Assembly (NCBI GenBank): GCA_018676855.1
Contig: JABHDY010000002.1
Span: 40,632 to 104,631, forward strand
Length of the DNA stretch: 64,000 bases
Direction: 5' to 3'
Source of the DNA: Candidatus Woesearchaeota archaeon
GTDB lineage: Archaea > Nanobdellota > Nanobdellia > Woesearchaeales > GW2011-AR9
The notes under the pieces are model-generated. The model was not told the origin of the DNA, ran no database searches, and worked only from the letters and a program-made list of their open reading frames with translations. Shown here in pieces: positions 34,358 to 43,950 of this stretch. Both the position numbers and the translations under genes were made by a program. Position 1 is the stretch's first letter, and each line of letters begins with the position of its first letter.

Positions 34358-35508
34358 AACCCAATTTATTACTTGTTGCAGATACGTATTATCCAAAAGT
34401 TGATGGCACACTTATTTTTATGGAAGAGTTCATTAAACGAAGTGGTCATCAGATGAACATTTCATTACTCGTTCCCCGATTTACTGGAAAGAAAACAAAA
34501 AGTCTTTCAGTCAATCATATACAATATGCAGACATTTCTGGAAGGATAAAACTATCTGGATATCCTAGTATAAAACTTTCTTTTAAAAATATTCGAAAAA
34601 TTAAGAAGGAAATTAAAAAAGCTGATATGGTATTTATTCAGGGTCCCGCTTTGTTAAGTTATGTAAGTATATATTATGCTCATAAATATAACAAAAAGAC
34701 ATTTTTTTATCTTCACGTTCTTTCATGGGAATTGTTCTCAACGTTCTTACCTCCATTATTGAACAAACTGTTTTTAAAAATTATTAAAAAGGTTTCAATA
34801 AAAATGTACAAAAAATGTACAGAAATATTTGTTCCATACAAAGCTCTTAAAGATGAACTTATAGATAAAAAAGTTCATGTTCCAATACGTGTTGCAAAGT
34901 TAGGAGTTGACATACATCGATTTTCACCTGTTGTTGATAATGAAAAGTGTAAAGAAAAATCACATATTGATAAAGACGCGTTTGTCATTGGCTATGTAGG
35001 AAGAATTTCAAAGGAAAAGAATGTTGGAGTACTTTTGTCTGCATTTACCAAATTAATCGATCAGAAATCAATGAATAAGTATCATCTCCTTATTGTAGGT
35101 GATGGTCCATTAGATCAAACGAAAGAGTTTCGTAACAATAATAATTGTACCATAACTGGTTTTGTTGATAATGTTCATGATTATCTTAAAGCAATGGACA
35201 TTTTTGTCATGCCAAGTCTTACAGAAACGACGTCCCTCGCAACCCTTGAAGCAATGTCAACTGGCTTACCAGTTATCGCTACTAAAATTGGTTTTATACA
35301 GAAATATATTACAAAAAATCATAACGGTATATTTTTTCCTAAGAACAGTCCTACAATGTTAGCAATGAAAATTGAAAAGTTACGTAAAGATCCCGAATTA
35401 CGTACAAAATTGGGACATAATGCGCGTAATACCATCGCATACAGTTTTTCATGGGAAAGATCGATAAATAAGATTAAACGGTTACTATTGGAAGAATTTT
35501 ATAGATAA
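34354..35508 (+). CDS. Family 4 glycosyltransferase
   Basis: GT-B enzyme. The N-terminal domain begins LLLVADTYYPKVDGT; the C-terminal domain has IGYVGRISKEKNVGVLL, IVGDGP, FVDNVHDYLKAMDIFVMPSLTETTSLATLEAMSTG, with the E-x7-E donor-sugar motif. 384 aa is usual. No membrane segment is present. It overlaps the upstream deacetylase by four bases (ATGA), as in other pairs that build glycosyl-inositol or lipid-linked amino sugars. Acceptor unknown. Confidence 0.88.
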   Translation: MKPNLLLVADTYYPKVDGTLIFMEEFIKRSGHQMNISLLVPRFTGKKTKSLSVNHIQYADISGRIKLSGYPSIKLSFKNIRKIKKEIKKADMVFIQGPALLSYVSIYYAHKYNKKTFFYLHVLSWELFSTFLPPLLNKLFLKIIKKVSIKMYKKCTEIFVPYKALKDELIDKKVHVPIRVAKLGVDIHRFSPVVDNEKCKEKSHIDKDAFVIGYVGRISKEKNVGVLLSAFTKLIDQKSMNKYHLLIVGDGPLDQTKEFRNNNNCTITGFVDNVHDYLKAMDIFVMPSLTETTSLATLEAMSTGLPVIATKIGFIQKYITKNHNGIFFPKNSPTMLAMKIEKLRKDPELRTKLGHNARNTIAYSFSWERSINKIKRLLLEEFYR

Positions 35509-35602
35509 ATCAATGCTTTTTTGAGCTTAAATTCTGTATTTCTTTGAGGGCATATATGTCATATACGAAACCTTTAAAAAAAGAGCCTTAAAGACCAATA
35601 TC

Positions 35603-35854
35603 ATGGAAAATTATAGTATTGAAGGAGATGAAGCATCTACCGAAAAGCATTCAGTTGAAGAAGGTAACATTAATTCATCTGAGGAAGCATTCATGCAAGG
35701 ATATAATGATGATGAAGATGTTGAAGAATGTGCAGAATGTGGTACTGCTGTTGAAAAAGAAAAGAAGCTTATAAAAGAAATTGACGGTGAAGAAATGGCA
35801 TTCTGTTCTGAAACCTGTGTAAAAGAATATATGGAAAGTCTTAGTGAAGATTAA
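35603..35854 (+). CDS. Small TRASH/MYM-like zinc-finger protein
   Basis: 83 residues: a disordered acidic first half, then ECAECGTAVEKEKKL and EEMAFCSETCVKEYM. The C-x2-C ... C-x3-C arrangement with Phe before the third Cys is the treble-clef TRASH/MYM zinc finger used in metal handling or protein contacts. TATA CTTTAAAAA (35572-35580) is centred 27 nt before the ATG. No partner is evident; the neighbour is the Fe-S scaffold gene. Confidence 0.7.
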   Translation: MENYSIEGDEASTEKHSVEEGNINSSEEAFMQGYNDDEDVEECAECGTAVEKEKKLIKEIDGEEMAFCSETCVKEYMESLSED

Positions 35855-35860
35855 ACTATT

Positions 35861-36307
35861 TTATCTCTTTTTTTTCTCAAAATTATCAATTGCTTTTTGT
35901 AGAGCTTTATCACCTAAAACTGAACAGTGTATTTTTCGTTGAGGAAGGCCTTTAAGTTTCTGAACGATATCTTTTGGTTTAATTTTTCTCGCGTCATCTA
36001 ATGTTTTTCCAATAACCATTTCTGATAATATTGATGTTGATGCTATAGCAGATGCACACCCGAACGTTTTCCATCGACATGCAACTATTATTCCATCTTT
36101 TACTTTAATGTACATACGCATCATGTCGCCGCACGCAGGACTCCCAACCTCACCAATACCATCAGCATTCTTTTCAAACTCTTCTTCTTCTTCAACACTT
36201 TTAAACGTATTTTTAGGATGGAAAAAATGTTCCTTTACTTCCTTTGTGTATAACCAGTTTTGACCTTGCTTTCCCTTCACTTCCGCTTTATGTATTATTG
36301 GTGTCAT
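35861..36307 (-). CDS. iscU: Iron-sulfur cluster scaffold IscU
   Basis: Assembles Fe-S clusters from sulfur given by IscS. The three ligand Cys are in VGSPACGDMMR, KTFGCASAIAST and KIHCSVLGDKA, and the invariant Asp follows the first Cys by two residues. The N-terminus is about 15 residues longer than bacterial IscU. The start overlaps the iscS stop by one base. Clients in this window include MutY, Nth, uracil-DNA glycosylase, Elp3 and the radical SAM protein. Confidence 0.94.
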   Translation of the reverse strand: MTPIIHKAEVKGKQGQNWLYTKEVKEHFFHPKNTFKSVEEEEEFEKNADGIGEVGSPACGDMMRMYIKVKDGIIVACRWKTFGCASAIASTSILSEMVIGKTLDDARKIKPKDIVQKLKGLPQRKIHCSVLGDKALQKAIDNFEKKKR

Positions 36308-37491
36308 TATTTTCGTATCTCCGATTTTTTAACTTTTACTGGTGATATACGTCGTAACGTTTCTATTATTGGTGTGAGTACTGTAAGAACATATTTAAGA
36401 TCCTGTGTAGTTGTTTTTCTTCCTATAGTAAAACGAATGCTTCCATGAGCAGCATCATGTTTAAGACCGATTGCGTCAAGTACATGACTAATCTCTAACT
36501 CTTTAGATGAACATGCACTTCCCGTTGAAACTGCAATACCCTTCTCGTTTAAATAGAGTAATACTGATTCTCCTTCAACATCTAGGAACGAAATATTTAC
36601 ATTGTTTGGTAATCGTTCAGTTGGATGTCCGTTAAGGAAAGATTTAGGAATGGTTTTAATTACATTGGTAATAAATGTATCACGTAATTGTATGAGTCGT
36701 TTATTTTCTTTTTTCTTTTCACGGTGTGCATATTCCATTGCTTTCGCAAATCCGACAATGGCTGGAACATTTTCCGTTCCAGAACGCATAGTAAATTCTT
36801 GCCCACCACCATGAATTAATGGTTGTAATGTAACTCCATTTCGAGTATATAATATTCCTACGCCCTTTGGTCCATATACTTTACTGCCGTTGAGGGTCAT
36901 TAAATCTACATTAAGATGAGAAACATCTAATGATAAAGAACCTGTTGCTTGGCATGCGTCAGTATGAAATAAAATGTTATGTTTCCGAGCAATGTTTCCA
37001 ATATCTTGTATTGGTTCAATAGTACCAATTTCATTATTAGCATACATGATTGAAATAAGAATGGTATTTTTGGTAATAGCTTTTTGAACATCTTGAGGAT
37101 TGACAATTCCGTCTTTATCAACATTAAGGTACGTCACAGTAAACCCATTTTTTTCTAAGAACTCACACGTTCTTAATACTGCTGGATGTTCAATTTTTGA
37201 TGTGATTATGTGACCAGAACCCTTAGAAAAAGCGACACCTTTAATTGCTAAGTTAACACTTTCCGTTCCGCCTGATGTAAAGATAATTTCTTGGGGCGTA
37301 CATGAAAGAATATGTGCAACAGATTCACGTGAAATATCAACTACTTTCTGTGCGTCTAATCCATAAGAATGAAGACTATGAGGATTACCATACATCGTTC
37401 CGAAGTATGGTAGCATAGCATTAACAACTCGTTCATCTGTGTACGTTGTTGCCGCATTGTCCAAATAGATTGTTTTTTTGTTTGATTTCAT
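36307..37491 (-). CDS. iscS: Cysteine desulfurase IscS
   Basis: PLP enzyme that takes sulfur from cysteine. YLDNAATTYTDERV at the start, HTDACQATGSL, the PLP Lys in LNGSKVYGPKGVG, and the mobile catalytic Cys in STGSACSSKELEISH. The loop around that Cys is of the NifS/IscS type. 394 aa is standard. Operon with iscU; a Cys-rich HTH regulator is encoded 42 bases upstream on the same strand. The sulfur also serves tRNA thiolation. Confidence 0.95.
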   Translation of the reverse strand: MKSNKKTIYLDNAATTYTDERVVNAMLPYFGTMYGNPHSLHSYGLDAQKVVDISRESVAHILSCTPQEIIFTSGGTESVNLAIKGVAFSKGSGHIITSKIEHPAVLRTCEFLEKNGFTVTYLNVDKDGIVNPQDVQKAITKNTILISIMYANNEIGTIEPIQDIGNIARKHNILFHTDACQATGSLSLDVSHLNVDLMTLNGSKVYGPKGVGILYTRNGVTLQPLIHGGGQEFTMRSGTENVPAIVGFAKAMEYAHREKKKENKRLIQLRDTFITNVIKTIPKSFLNGHPTERLPNNVNISFLDVEGESVLLYLNEKGIAVSTGSACSSKELEISHVLDAIGLKHDAAHGSIRFTIGRKTTTQDLKYVLTVLTPIIETLRRISPVKVKKSEIRK

Positions 37492-37533
37492 GTTGATTTC
37501 ATGATATTATATTTTTTATTGTAATAAAAACAC

Positions 37534-37929
37534 TTATTTTACTTTACAATATGGGCACGTACCATTTTCTTTTCCCTTTCCCAAAGCACAAATAGTTTTG
37601 TACATCGTACACACAATTCCTTTCTTTTTTGTAAGAGTAGACAATCGAATAATTTCTTTTGCGAGTGCAGTATGATCTTTAGTAATAGTCTTAACAGATT
37701 TCACCAATTCATCTTCTAATTCTGCATCAAAAAAATCTTCTTTTGCACGTTTCGCTTTTTTGTATTGAGATATTGCCGCTGGAGTAACATACATTATGTC
37801 AGCAACATCTTTCTGTGGCATACCACCTTCTATCAATTTCATAGCAATTTTTTTACGAATCGCTGGAAGGATGTACCATACCTCAATTTCTTGAGGAAAA
37901 ATAAGTTTTTTCGTTTTAATATTAACCAT
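37534..37929 (-). CDS. HTH regulator with C-terminal Cys cluster (COG2522-like), candidate Fe-S regulator
   Basis: Residues ~20-70 hold a helix-turn-helix (IAMKLIEGGMPQKDVADIMYVTPAAISQYKKAKR). The last 30 residues contain IVCTMYKTICALGK and GTCPYC: four Cys in a C-x7-C-x9-C-x2-C pattern able to hold an Fe-S cluster or zinc. Archaeal regulators of this type are encoded near redox and Fe-S genes. Its place directly upstream of iscS-iscU suggests control of cluster assembly by the cluster itself, as IscR or SufR do in bacteria. That is inference from layout. TATA lies at 37950-37962. Confidence 0.8.
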   Translation of the reverse strand: MVNIKTKKLIFPQEIEVWYILPAIRKKIAMKLIEGGMPQKDVADIMYVTPAAISQYKKAKRAKEDFFDAELEDELVKSVKTITKDHTALAKEIIRLSTLTKKKGIVCTMYKTICALGKGKENGTCPYCKVK

Positions 37930-38017
37930 AGTTAACTTTTAATTATATGATATATATAAAGTTTATGGTTTTAGACGAAATGTTTAAATTGATAAAGAGT
38001 TTTATACAATATCTCTT

Positions 38018-39193
38018 ATGGTTCAAGTACATAAATCAAAAGAATATAGAGCATATCAATACTTACAGCATTGGAAACGTGTATCTGTCATTTTACCACC
38101 ACAAAAACTTTTTGATCCAAAAGATAAACATTATCATTTATTTTCATACATTTATACAAAAACTAAAGAATTCTATGATACCTTGCCCTTACGAAAAAAT
38201 GGTGAGAAACCGTTTATACATCCAATAAATGTTGTGTATGGGTTACGATTGGCAGATGTTAAGGATCCAGTTATCCTTTGCAGTGGCCTTTTACATGATT
38301 ATATTGAAGAAAAAGTTGATTTCTATAAAAAAAAACATGGACTTGGTTTAACAAAAAATGATGTTCAGGTGCTTGATGAATATGCAAAAATCGTTTCTTC
38401 AAATTTAGAACGTGTCATATTACAGTACTGTATTAAAAATAAAATTAAAAAGGATATTGTCTCCGATATTATTACTATAACTAATCTTCTTACACGGTAT
38501 AAAAAAAATTATTATTATTATTCTATTTGTACTATATTTACACATAAGAATACTTTTGAAAAAGAAAAGGCAATTATTATAAAACTGTCAGATAGAATGC
38601 ATAACATCCTTTCTATTGAAAGTTTTACAGAACCTGAACGTATCTATCAATGTTTTAAGAACATGTTTACACTTAATAATGTCAAAAAGTATATCCTTGA
38701 GATATATGGTAAAAAAGTGTTTGAACAGAAAAAATCAATACCTATTATACGACTTTTTAAACGGTGTGCAAAGGCAACATATGATGCATTTGCTGAAATA
38801 TTACAATTATCACGTAAAAAGGGAATTAATGAAGTAACAACCATATTACAACTTGCTTTCAGAAAGTTTGAATTAGAAAAAGCTGGCCTCATAAAAGTCA
38901 CACATCTTGACAAAAAAGAAATGCACCCATTAGGATTATATACGGGAATTATTGAAAAATATAATTTTCGCCTTCATCATAAACGCGAAAATTTCAATTC
39001 TGTTCAGAAAAGGTCACACATATATTATCAACGATTCTTTGCAGACCATAAATTCACGTCCGATCAACTTAATGCTATCATAGATTATAAAGACGCATAT
39101 TCGTTAAAAGAAGTTGTTACAATGTTATTATATCTTCCCGGATATGTCTTGTCAGGGTTTGATTATTCAGGTATGTTTTGTAAGATGCGATAA
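38018..39193 (+). CDS. HD-domain protein of the RelA/SpoT hydrolase type
   Basis: The N-terminal ~210 residues look like the ppGpp hydrolase domain of RSH enzymes: PFIHPINVVYGLRLADVKD, CSGLLHDYIEE (HD with following acidic pair) and IIKLSDRMHNI. No synthetase domain is recognisable in the remaining ~180 residues, which are basic and unassigned. So this may be a small-alarmone hydrolase-like phosphohydrolase, or an HD enzyme with another nucleotide substrate. The 3' end overlaps tatD convergently by 27 bases. GTTTAAATT at 37981-37989 may be the TATA box. Confidence 0.7.
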   Translation: MVQVHKSKEYRAYQYLQHWKRVSVILPPQKLFDPKDKHYHLFSYIYTKTKEFYDTLPLRKNGEKPFIHPINVVYGLRLADVKDPVILCSGLLHDYIEEKVDFYKKKHGLGLTKNDVQVLDEYAKIVSSNLERVILQYCIKNKIKKDIVSDIITITNLLTRYKKNYYYYSICTIFTHKNTFEKEKAIIIKLSDRMHNILSIESFTEPERIYQCFKNMFTLNNVKKYILEIYGKKVFEQKKSIPIIRLFKRCAKATYDAFAEILQLSRKKGINEVTTILQLAFRKFELEKAGLIKVTHLDKKEMHPLGLYTGIIEKYNFRLHHKRENFNSVQKRSHIYYQRFFADHKFTSDQLNAIIDYKDAYSLKEVVTMLLYLPGYVLSGFDYSGMFCKMR

Positions 39194-39979
39194 AAAAACT
39201 TTTTGATAATTTTTCCAAATCTGTTCAGCAACTTCTTCTGTTGATATTCCTTTAATGTCAGCAATTTTCTGTACAGTTTTCGTAACAAACGCTGGTTCGT
39301 TTCTTGTATCTTTAAACGGAGATTGCCATGGAGCATCAGTTTCTGTTAATAATTTTTGTATATCGACTTTCTTTACCAACGTCTCAAAGTTGCTACTTTT
39401 TAGAATAGATGGAGGAACAGTAAAATAATATCCTAAATCTTTTCCACGAGTAATAAGAGCTTTTCTTCCTCCAAAGCAATGTAAAATTACTGGAATCTCA
39501 CCATGTATTTCTTTTTCTAATATATCTAAACATTCTTCTTCTGCTTCCCACGCATGAACAATAATGGGTTTGTTAATACGTACTGCAAATTGACATATTT
39601 TTGTAAAGATTACCGCTTGTTCTGTATGATGATCTTTATCCCAATGAAAGTCCATACCTACTTCACCAATTGCAAGAATCGTATCTTTATTCTTTTCAAT
39701 AAACGCAAATTCTTGTTCTAAATCAATTGGTTTAGATTGTGTGGGTATGCCCGTATCACCTTCTGATAAGCCAAGTGCGTCAATTGGATGAATTCCTAAC
39801 GATACGTTAAGAACTGGATCTTTCTTTGCAAGTTCTAACACTTGTTTATTAGATTGGGTATTCGTTCCAGATATTATTATAGTTTTAACACCAACGTCCT
39901 TAGCACGTTGTATGACTGTGTCTATATCATCTTTGAATAGTTTATGGTTCAAATGACAGTGTACATCTACGAGATTCAT
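39167..39979 (-). CDS. TatD-family metal-dependent deoxyribonuclease
   Basis: TIM-barrel hydrolase with 3'-5' exonuclease and AP activity in characterised members. VDVHCHLNH binds the first metal, IGEVGMDFHW carries the bridging Glu, IVHAWEAEEE and ILHCFGG supply His, and LTETDAPWQ the catalytic Asp. 270 aa is normal. TATA (ATTTAAATT, 40000-40008) is 26 nt upstream. Confidence 0.92.
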   Translation of the reverse strand: MNLVDVHCHLNHKLFKDDIDTVIQRAKDVGVKTIIISGTNTQSNKQVLELAKKDPVLNVSLGIHPIDALGLSEGDTGIPTQSKPIDLEQEFAFIEKNKDTILAIGEVGMDFHWDKDHHTEQAVIFTKICQFAVRINKPIIVHAWEAEEECLDILEKEIHGEIPVILHCFGGRKALITRGKDLGYYFTVPPSILKSSNFETLVKKVDIQKLLTETDAPWQSPFKDTRNEPAFVTKTVQKIADIKGISTEEVAEQIWKNYQKVFLSHLTKHT

Positions 39980-40036
39980 ATTGTAGTAGAAATAGTCTTC
40001 ATTTAAATTATTTTCTGGTTTCTAACTTATTTAATA

Positions 40037-41386
40037 TCACAAACACAGCATATGTTCTCTAAAATAATTCATCATACGTGGATATTTATTAATAGTATCA
40101 ATTGTATGTTTATATTTCTTCACGAATGAACGCACTTCTTTCTGAGATAATCCAATAGAAGTTTCGTATCTAATCCTAGGATCTAACACTGTTCTTTCTT
40201 CTTCAATAATTTTTGTTATTCCAAACTCTTCTGGATTAGTATAGATATACGTACCTTTCTGTAAACCAAATATTGACGTTGATATTAAATCAATATTCAT
40301 TTTATTTTTTTCTAAAAAGTCAATTGTTTCAATAAATTCATTCTCTGTTTCTGTTGGAAACCCAAACATGATATATACAACATTTTTAATTCCAACGTTA
40401 TGAGAGTTCTTTAAAACAGTTTCAACATATTTTTTAATAGTACCCTTCTTCATAACTTGTAAGACTCTATCACTACCAGATTCAACTCCCCAAATAATCA
40501 TTGTTAAACCTGATTCATGTAACGTTTTAAGCGTTTTATGATCAAAGTCTGCAGTTGGTTTTAATTGACATGTCCATTGTACTCCTAACGGTTTAAGTAT
40601 TGCAGCAATGTCTAATAATCTCTTTGACGGTATCATATCATCAATAATAAAAAACTTCTTTTGGTTAGAATTAATTATAGTTTTTTTGATAACATCTAAA
40701 GAAAATTCATGATATGGGACGGTACTAAAATGTGAACAGAACGTACACTGTTTATAGTAACATGTTGATGATGTTCTTATAGGAATAACGGGTTGAGGGG
40801 TATAATAATCTTTTACATTATATATTGAAAAGTCTGGAACAGTATTGAAATTAATTTCATCATGATTAACATCTTTTCCTTTCAAATAATTCAACAATTC
40901 AAGTTCGTTCTGTAATGTTGTATCTGCAACACTCATTAACTTATCATTAATTGCTGGCCCACCAATAACTGTTGTAATATCAAATTTTGTAAGTTCTTTA
41001 ATTAATGAATATGCGTAAAATGCTTGACTTGAATACACAATGCTAAATGCTACTATATCCGGTTTTTGATCTTTAATTTTTTGTACTAATTCTTCAAACA
41101 ATTCAGGCTTCTCTCCCTTCACTATTAATGTGTTATTGTCTGAATATACTTTAGACGTTACATTTCGATATTCAGTTGTAATCTTATTATACTCTTGCCA
41201 CTTTGTACTATTATGATAATATTGTTGATATTCTGAAAACTTTAGATTGTGAAACTCTAGATTAAGATCTAACACGCTAACATCTACTTTACAGTTTCCT
41301 TTCAGAAAAGAATAGAGTTGCGTTATTGAATATGGTGGTGATGCAGGAGTACAGAAAGGAGCGTATACTAGTAATACTTTTTTCAT
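40037..41386 (-). CDS. B12-binding-type radical SAM protein
   Basis: The N-terminal ~190 residues have the Rossmann fold of a cobalamin-binding domain (VLLVYAPFCTPASPPYSITQLYSFL, VAFSIVYSSQAFYAY, TTVIGGPAIND), though the classic B12-binding DxHxxG is not evident. The radical SAM core has CYYKQCTFC (C-x4-C-x2-C), IIDDMIP, IIWGVESGSDRVL and YIMFGFPTETENE. It most resembles enzymes that methylate or rearrange unreactive carbon centres; the substrate is unknown. It follows the J protein by five bases. Confidence 0.83.
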   Translation of the reverse strand: MKKVLLVYAPFCTPASPPYSITQLYSFLKGNCKVDVSVLDLNLEFHNLKFSEYQQYYHNSTKWQEYNKITTEYRNVTSKVYSDNNTLIVKGEKPELFEELVQKIKDQKPDIVAFSIVYSSQAFYAYSLIKELTKFDITTVIGGPAINDKLMSVADTTLQNELELLNYLKGKDVNHDEINFNTVPDFSIYNVKDYYTPQPVIPIRTSSTCYYKQCTFCSHFSTVPYHEFSLDVIKKTIINSNQKKFFIIDDMIPSKRLLDIAAILKPLGVQWTCQLKPTADFDHKTLKTLHESGLTMIIWGVESGSDRVLQVMKKGTIKKYVETVLKNSHNVGIKNVVYIMFGFPTETENEFIETIDFLEKNKMNIDLISTSIFGLQKGTYIYTNPEEFGITKIIEEERTVLDPRIRYETSIGLSQKEVRSFVKKYKHTIDTINKYPRMMNYFREHMLCL

Positions 41387-41391
41387 TTCAG

Positions 41392-41931
41392 TTATTCCAA
41401 TTCACGTTTTAACATCTTATGAGCATTATTAATAGCTTTAAACTTTTCTAGATTGCCGTCTGGCATGTCAGGATGATATTTCATTGCAAGAACTTTATAC
41501 TTTTTATCAATTTCCGTTGTGTCTAAACAATCTTCACTTACGCCAAGAAGTTTTCGAGCTTCTTTACGTTGTTTCTCAATATCATCTTTTTCTGAAAATT
41601 TTCGTGTAAATTCATCTACAGTAATCTCATCATTACTTAATGCAGTAACGTAATATTCAACAACTTTTGATACAATGTAAAGGTTTTCAGCAAACTTATC
41701 GTATAATTTACAACTAAAATATAACCTATATCCATCAAAGTACCATTCAGCAAATGCGGGAAATTTAATTCTACAATTAATTTCTAAAGGCACTTCAATG
41801 TCATCTTCTGTAAGGTTAATCTTCCGTAGACTCGCAATAATATTATTTTTGAACTGTTGTGCCCTTCTATTATACGAATCTCTAATTGGATTAAAACTAA
41901 ATTCTGCTCCTTTTACGATAATTCTTGGCAT
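41392..41931 (-). CDS. Protein with C-terminal J domain
   Basis: The last ~55 residues form a J domain (ARKLLGVSEDCL, then YKVLAMKYHPDMPDG with the HPD motif, FKAINNAHKML) that would stimulate a DnaK-type ATPase. The first ~120 residues, with EINCRIKFPAFAEWYF and several Tyr, are an unassigned domain. Having J at the C-terminus differs from classic DnaJ. It shares a palindromic TATA box with the divergent dus gene and is followed by the radical SAM gene, perhaps a client. Confidence 0.85.
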   Translation of the reverse strand: MPRIIVKGAEFSFNPIRDSYNRRAQQFKNNIIASLRKINLTEDDIEVPLEINCRIKFPAFAEWYFDGYRLYFSCKLYDKFAENLYIVSKVVEYYVTALSNDEITVDEFTRKFSEKDDIEKQRKEARKLLGVSEDCLDTTEIDKKYKVLAMKYHPDMPDGNLEKFKAINNAHKMLKRELE

Positions 41932-41954
41932 TTCATGGTCATCTTTGCGTCTTG

Positions 41955-41962
41955 TTTATAAA
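41955..41962. promoter_or_regulatory. Palindromic TATA box shared by the J-protein and dus genes
   Basis: TTTATAAA reads the same on both strands. Its centre (41958.5) is 27.5 nt from the first base of the J-protein ATG (41931) and 27.5 nt from the first base of the dus ATG (41986). No other TATA-like sequence lies in the 54-base gap, so one element seems to serve both leaderless genes. Confidence 0.65.
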
Positions 41963-41985
41963 ACTTGATGAAATACGTAGAAATA

Positions 41986-42707
<722 letters not shown>

Positions 42708-42731
42708 TATACTATAAATGATAATGTCATA

Positions 42732-43163
42732 ATGAACTATAAACATACTCAAATTGGATATTTGATACTATTTGTATTACTCGCAGTTATTATACTTTTT
42801 GGAAGTATTCTTGTACAAGCTGAGTTTAATTCTATAATTCTTATCACAATGATTCTCATTGTGATTATTGTCGCATCCTTTGCATCATTAACTGTAATGA
42901 TTGATAAAAAATATCTTACAATAAAGTTTGGGTATGGTATATACAAAAAACGGTTCTTACTAAAAGACATTTCCTCAGCAAGAATGGTAAAGAATCAGTG
43001 GTATTATGGTTGGGGAATACGAGTATGGTTATGGCCACGTATGATTATTTATAACATTTCTGGCTTTGATGCCGTTGAAATATCAATGAAAGATAAAAAA
43101 ATATACAGAATTGGAACGGATGAACCTCAAAGGTTAGAACAAGAGATTCTCCAATCAATTTAA
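42732..43163 (+). CDS. Membrane protein with two TM segments and a PH-like tail
   Basis: Two membrane segments at about 8-28 and 33-55 are followed by ~85 cytoplasmic residues with alternating strands (KYLTIKFGYGIYKKRFLLKDI, DAVEISMKDKKIYRIGTDEP). This hairpin-plus-beta-domain layout resembles bacterial PH-like membrane proteins of unknown role. The promoter region is partly made of the AAT microsatellite and an ACTATAAAT element just upstream. Confidence 0.65.
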   Translation: MNYKHTQIGYLILFVLLAVIILFGSILVQAEFNSIILITMILIVIIVASFASLTVMIDKKYLTIKFGYGIYKKRFLLKDISSARMVKNQWYYGWGIRVWLWPRMIIYNISGFDAVEISMKDKKIYRIGTDEPQRLEQEILQSI

Positions 43164-43223
43164 TAATTATTTGTGCAAAACTTTCACATAACCTTATAAA
43201 CTAACACCGTTTTTACGCTCATT

Positions 43224-43595
43224 ATGAAAAAATTCGAGAGACCACGAAGCAGAGAAAGTAGAGATTCTAGAGATAGCAGGGGCTCCCGAGACAATAGAGG
43301 TTCACGTGATCGAAGAAGTTATGATGATGGGCCACGAGAAAGACGATCATTTGGAAGAGACTCTCCGCGTACAAGTAGCAGAAATCGTCGAGATTATGAA
43401 ATGACAAAAGTTACATGTTCTTCATGTGGCGATCGATGCGAAGTTCCGTTTAAGCCAACATCAAACAAGCCAGTATATTGTAGTGAATGTTTCTCAAAGA
43501 AAGATAAGTTTAGTTCTGAGAAACCTAGTAAAGATCTTGATATAATTAATGATAAACTTAACAAGATTTTACGAATTCTAGAAAGTCGGCGTTAA
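43224..43595 (+). CDS. CxxC-x17-CxxC zinc-ribbon protein with Arg/Ser-rich N-terminus
   Basis: The first ~60 residues are almost entirely Arg, Ser, Asp and Gly (recurring SRDSRD, GSRD and RERRSF units), as in RNA-binding disordered regions. Residues ~62-92 are a zinc ribbon: VTCSSCGDRCEVPFKP and PVYCSECF. The last 30 residues are helical. The family is common in DPANN archaea and CPR bacteria; its function is not known, and RNA or ribosome binding is a guess. TATA CTTATAAAC (43192-43200) is 27 nt upstream. Confidence 0.8.
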   Translation: MKKFERPRSRESRDSRDSRGSRDNRGSRDRRSYDDGPRERRSFGRDSPRTSSRNRRDYEMTKVTCSSCGDRCEVPFKPTSNKPVYCSECFSKKDKFSSEKPSKDLDIINDKLNKILRILESRR

Positions 43596-43700
43596 AAGTA
43601 ACTTTTCTATAACAATTACATAAAGTTTTATAAAGAGTTTTCTAATAATACCTATATGTGTGGTAAAACTACACTTTAAACACGGAGAGTGAAAAATACA

Positions 43701-43859
43701 ATGGATAATAGACAAGGCGGTTTCGGAGGAAACCAAGATAGAGAGATGCACAAAGCAGTTTGTGGAGATTGTGGAAAGGAATGTGAAGTTCCATTTAAGC
43801 CATCAGGTGACAGACCTGTGTATTGTAAAGAATGCTTTGGAAAGCACAAGAAGTTTTAA
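43701..43859 (+). CDS. Second CxxC-x17-CxxC zinc-ribbon protein, 52 aa
   Basis: A short paralogue directly after the first: Gly-rich start (NRQGGFGGNQDR), then VCGDCGKECEVPFKP and PVYCKECFGKHKKF. The ribbon is nearly identical to that of the upstream gene, so the pair arose by duplication with the Arg/Ser region replaced by a Gly-rich one. ATG 43701 to TAA 43859. A TATA-like run is present about 60 bases upstream, suggesting a leader of some 30 nt. Confidence 0.85.
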   Translation: MDNRQGGFGGNQDREMHKAVCGDCGKECEVPFKPSGDRPVYCKECFGKHKKF

Positions 43860-43878
43860 TTTCTTGATGATTCTATAG

Positions 43879-43902
43879 ACTTTTTATTTTTTTTATTTTT
43901 TT
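43879..43902 (+). terminator. T-rich terminator after the zinc-ribbon pair
   Basis: A stretch of T interrupted by single A residues starts about 20 bases after the 52-aa gene and ends before the TATA of the next gene. Archaeal polymerase terminates on such T-rich runs. Confidence 0.5.
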
Positions 43903-43950
43903 ACCCACTTACAAAACATTTATGAACAAGAGGATTATACTTCGTACAGT

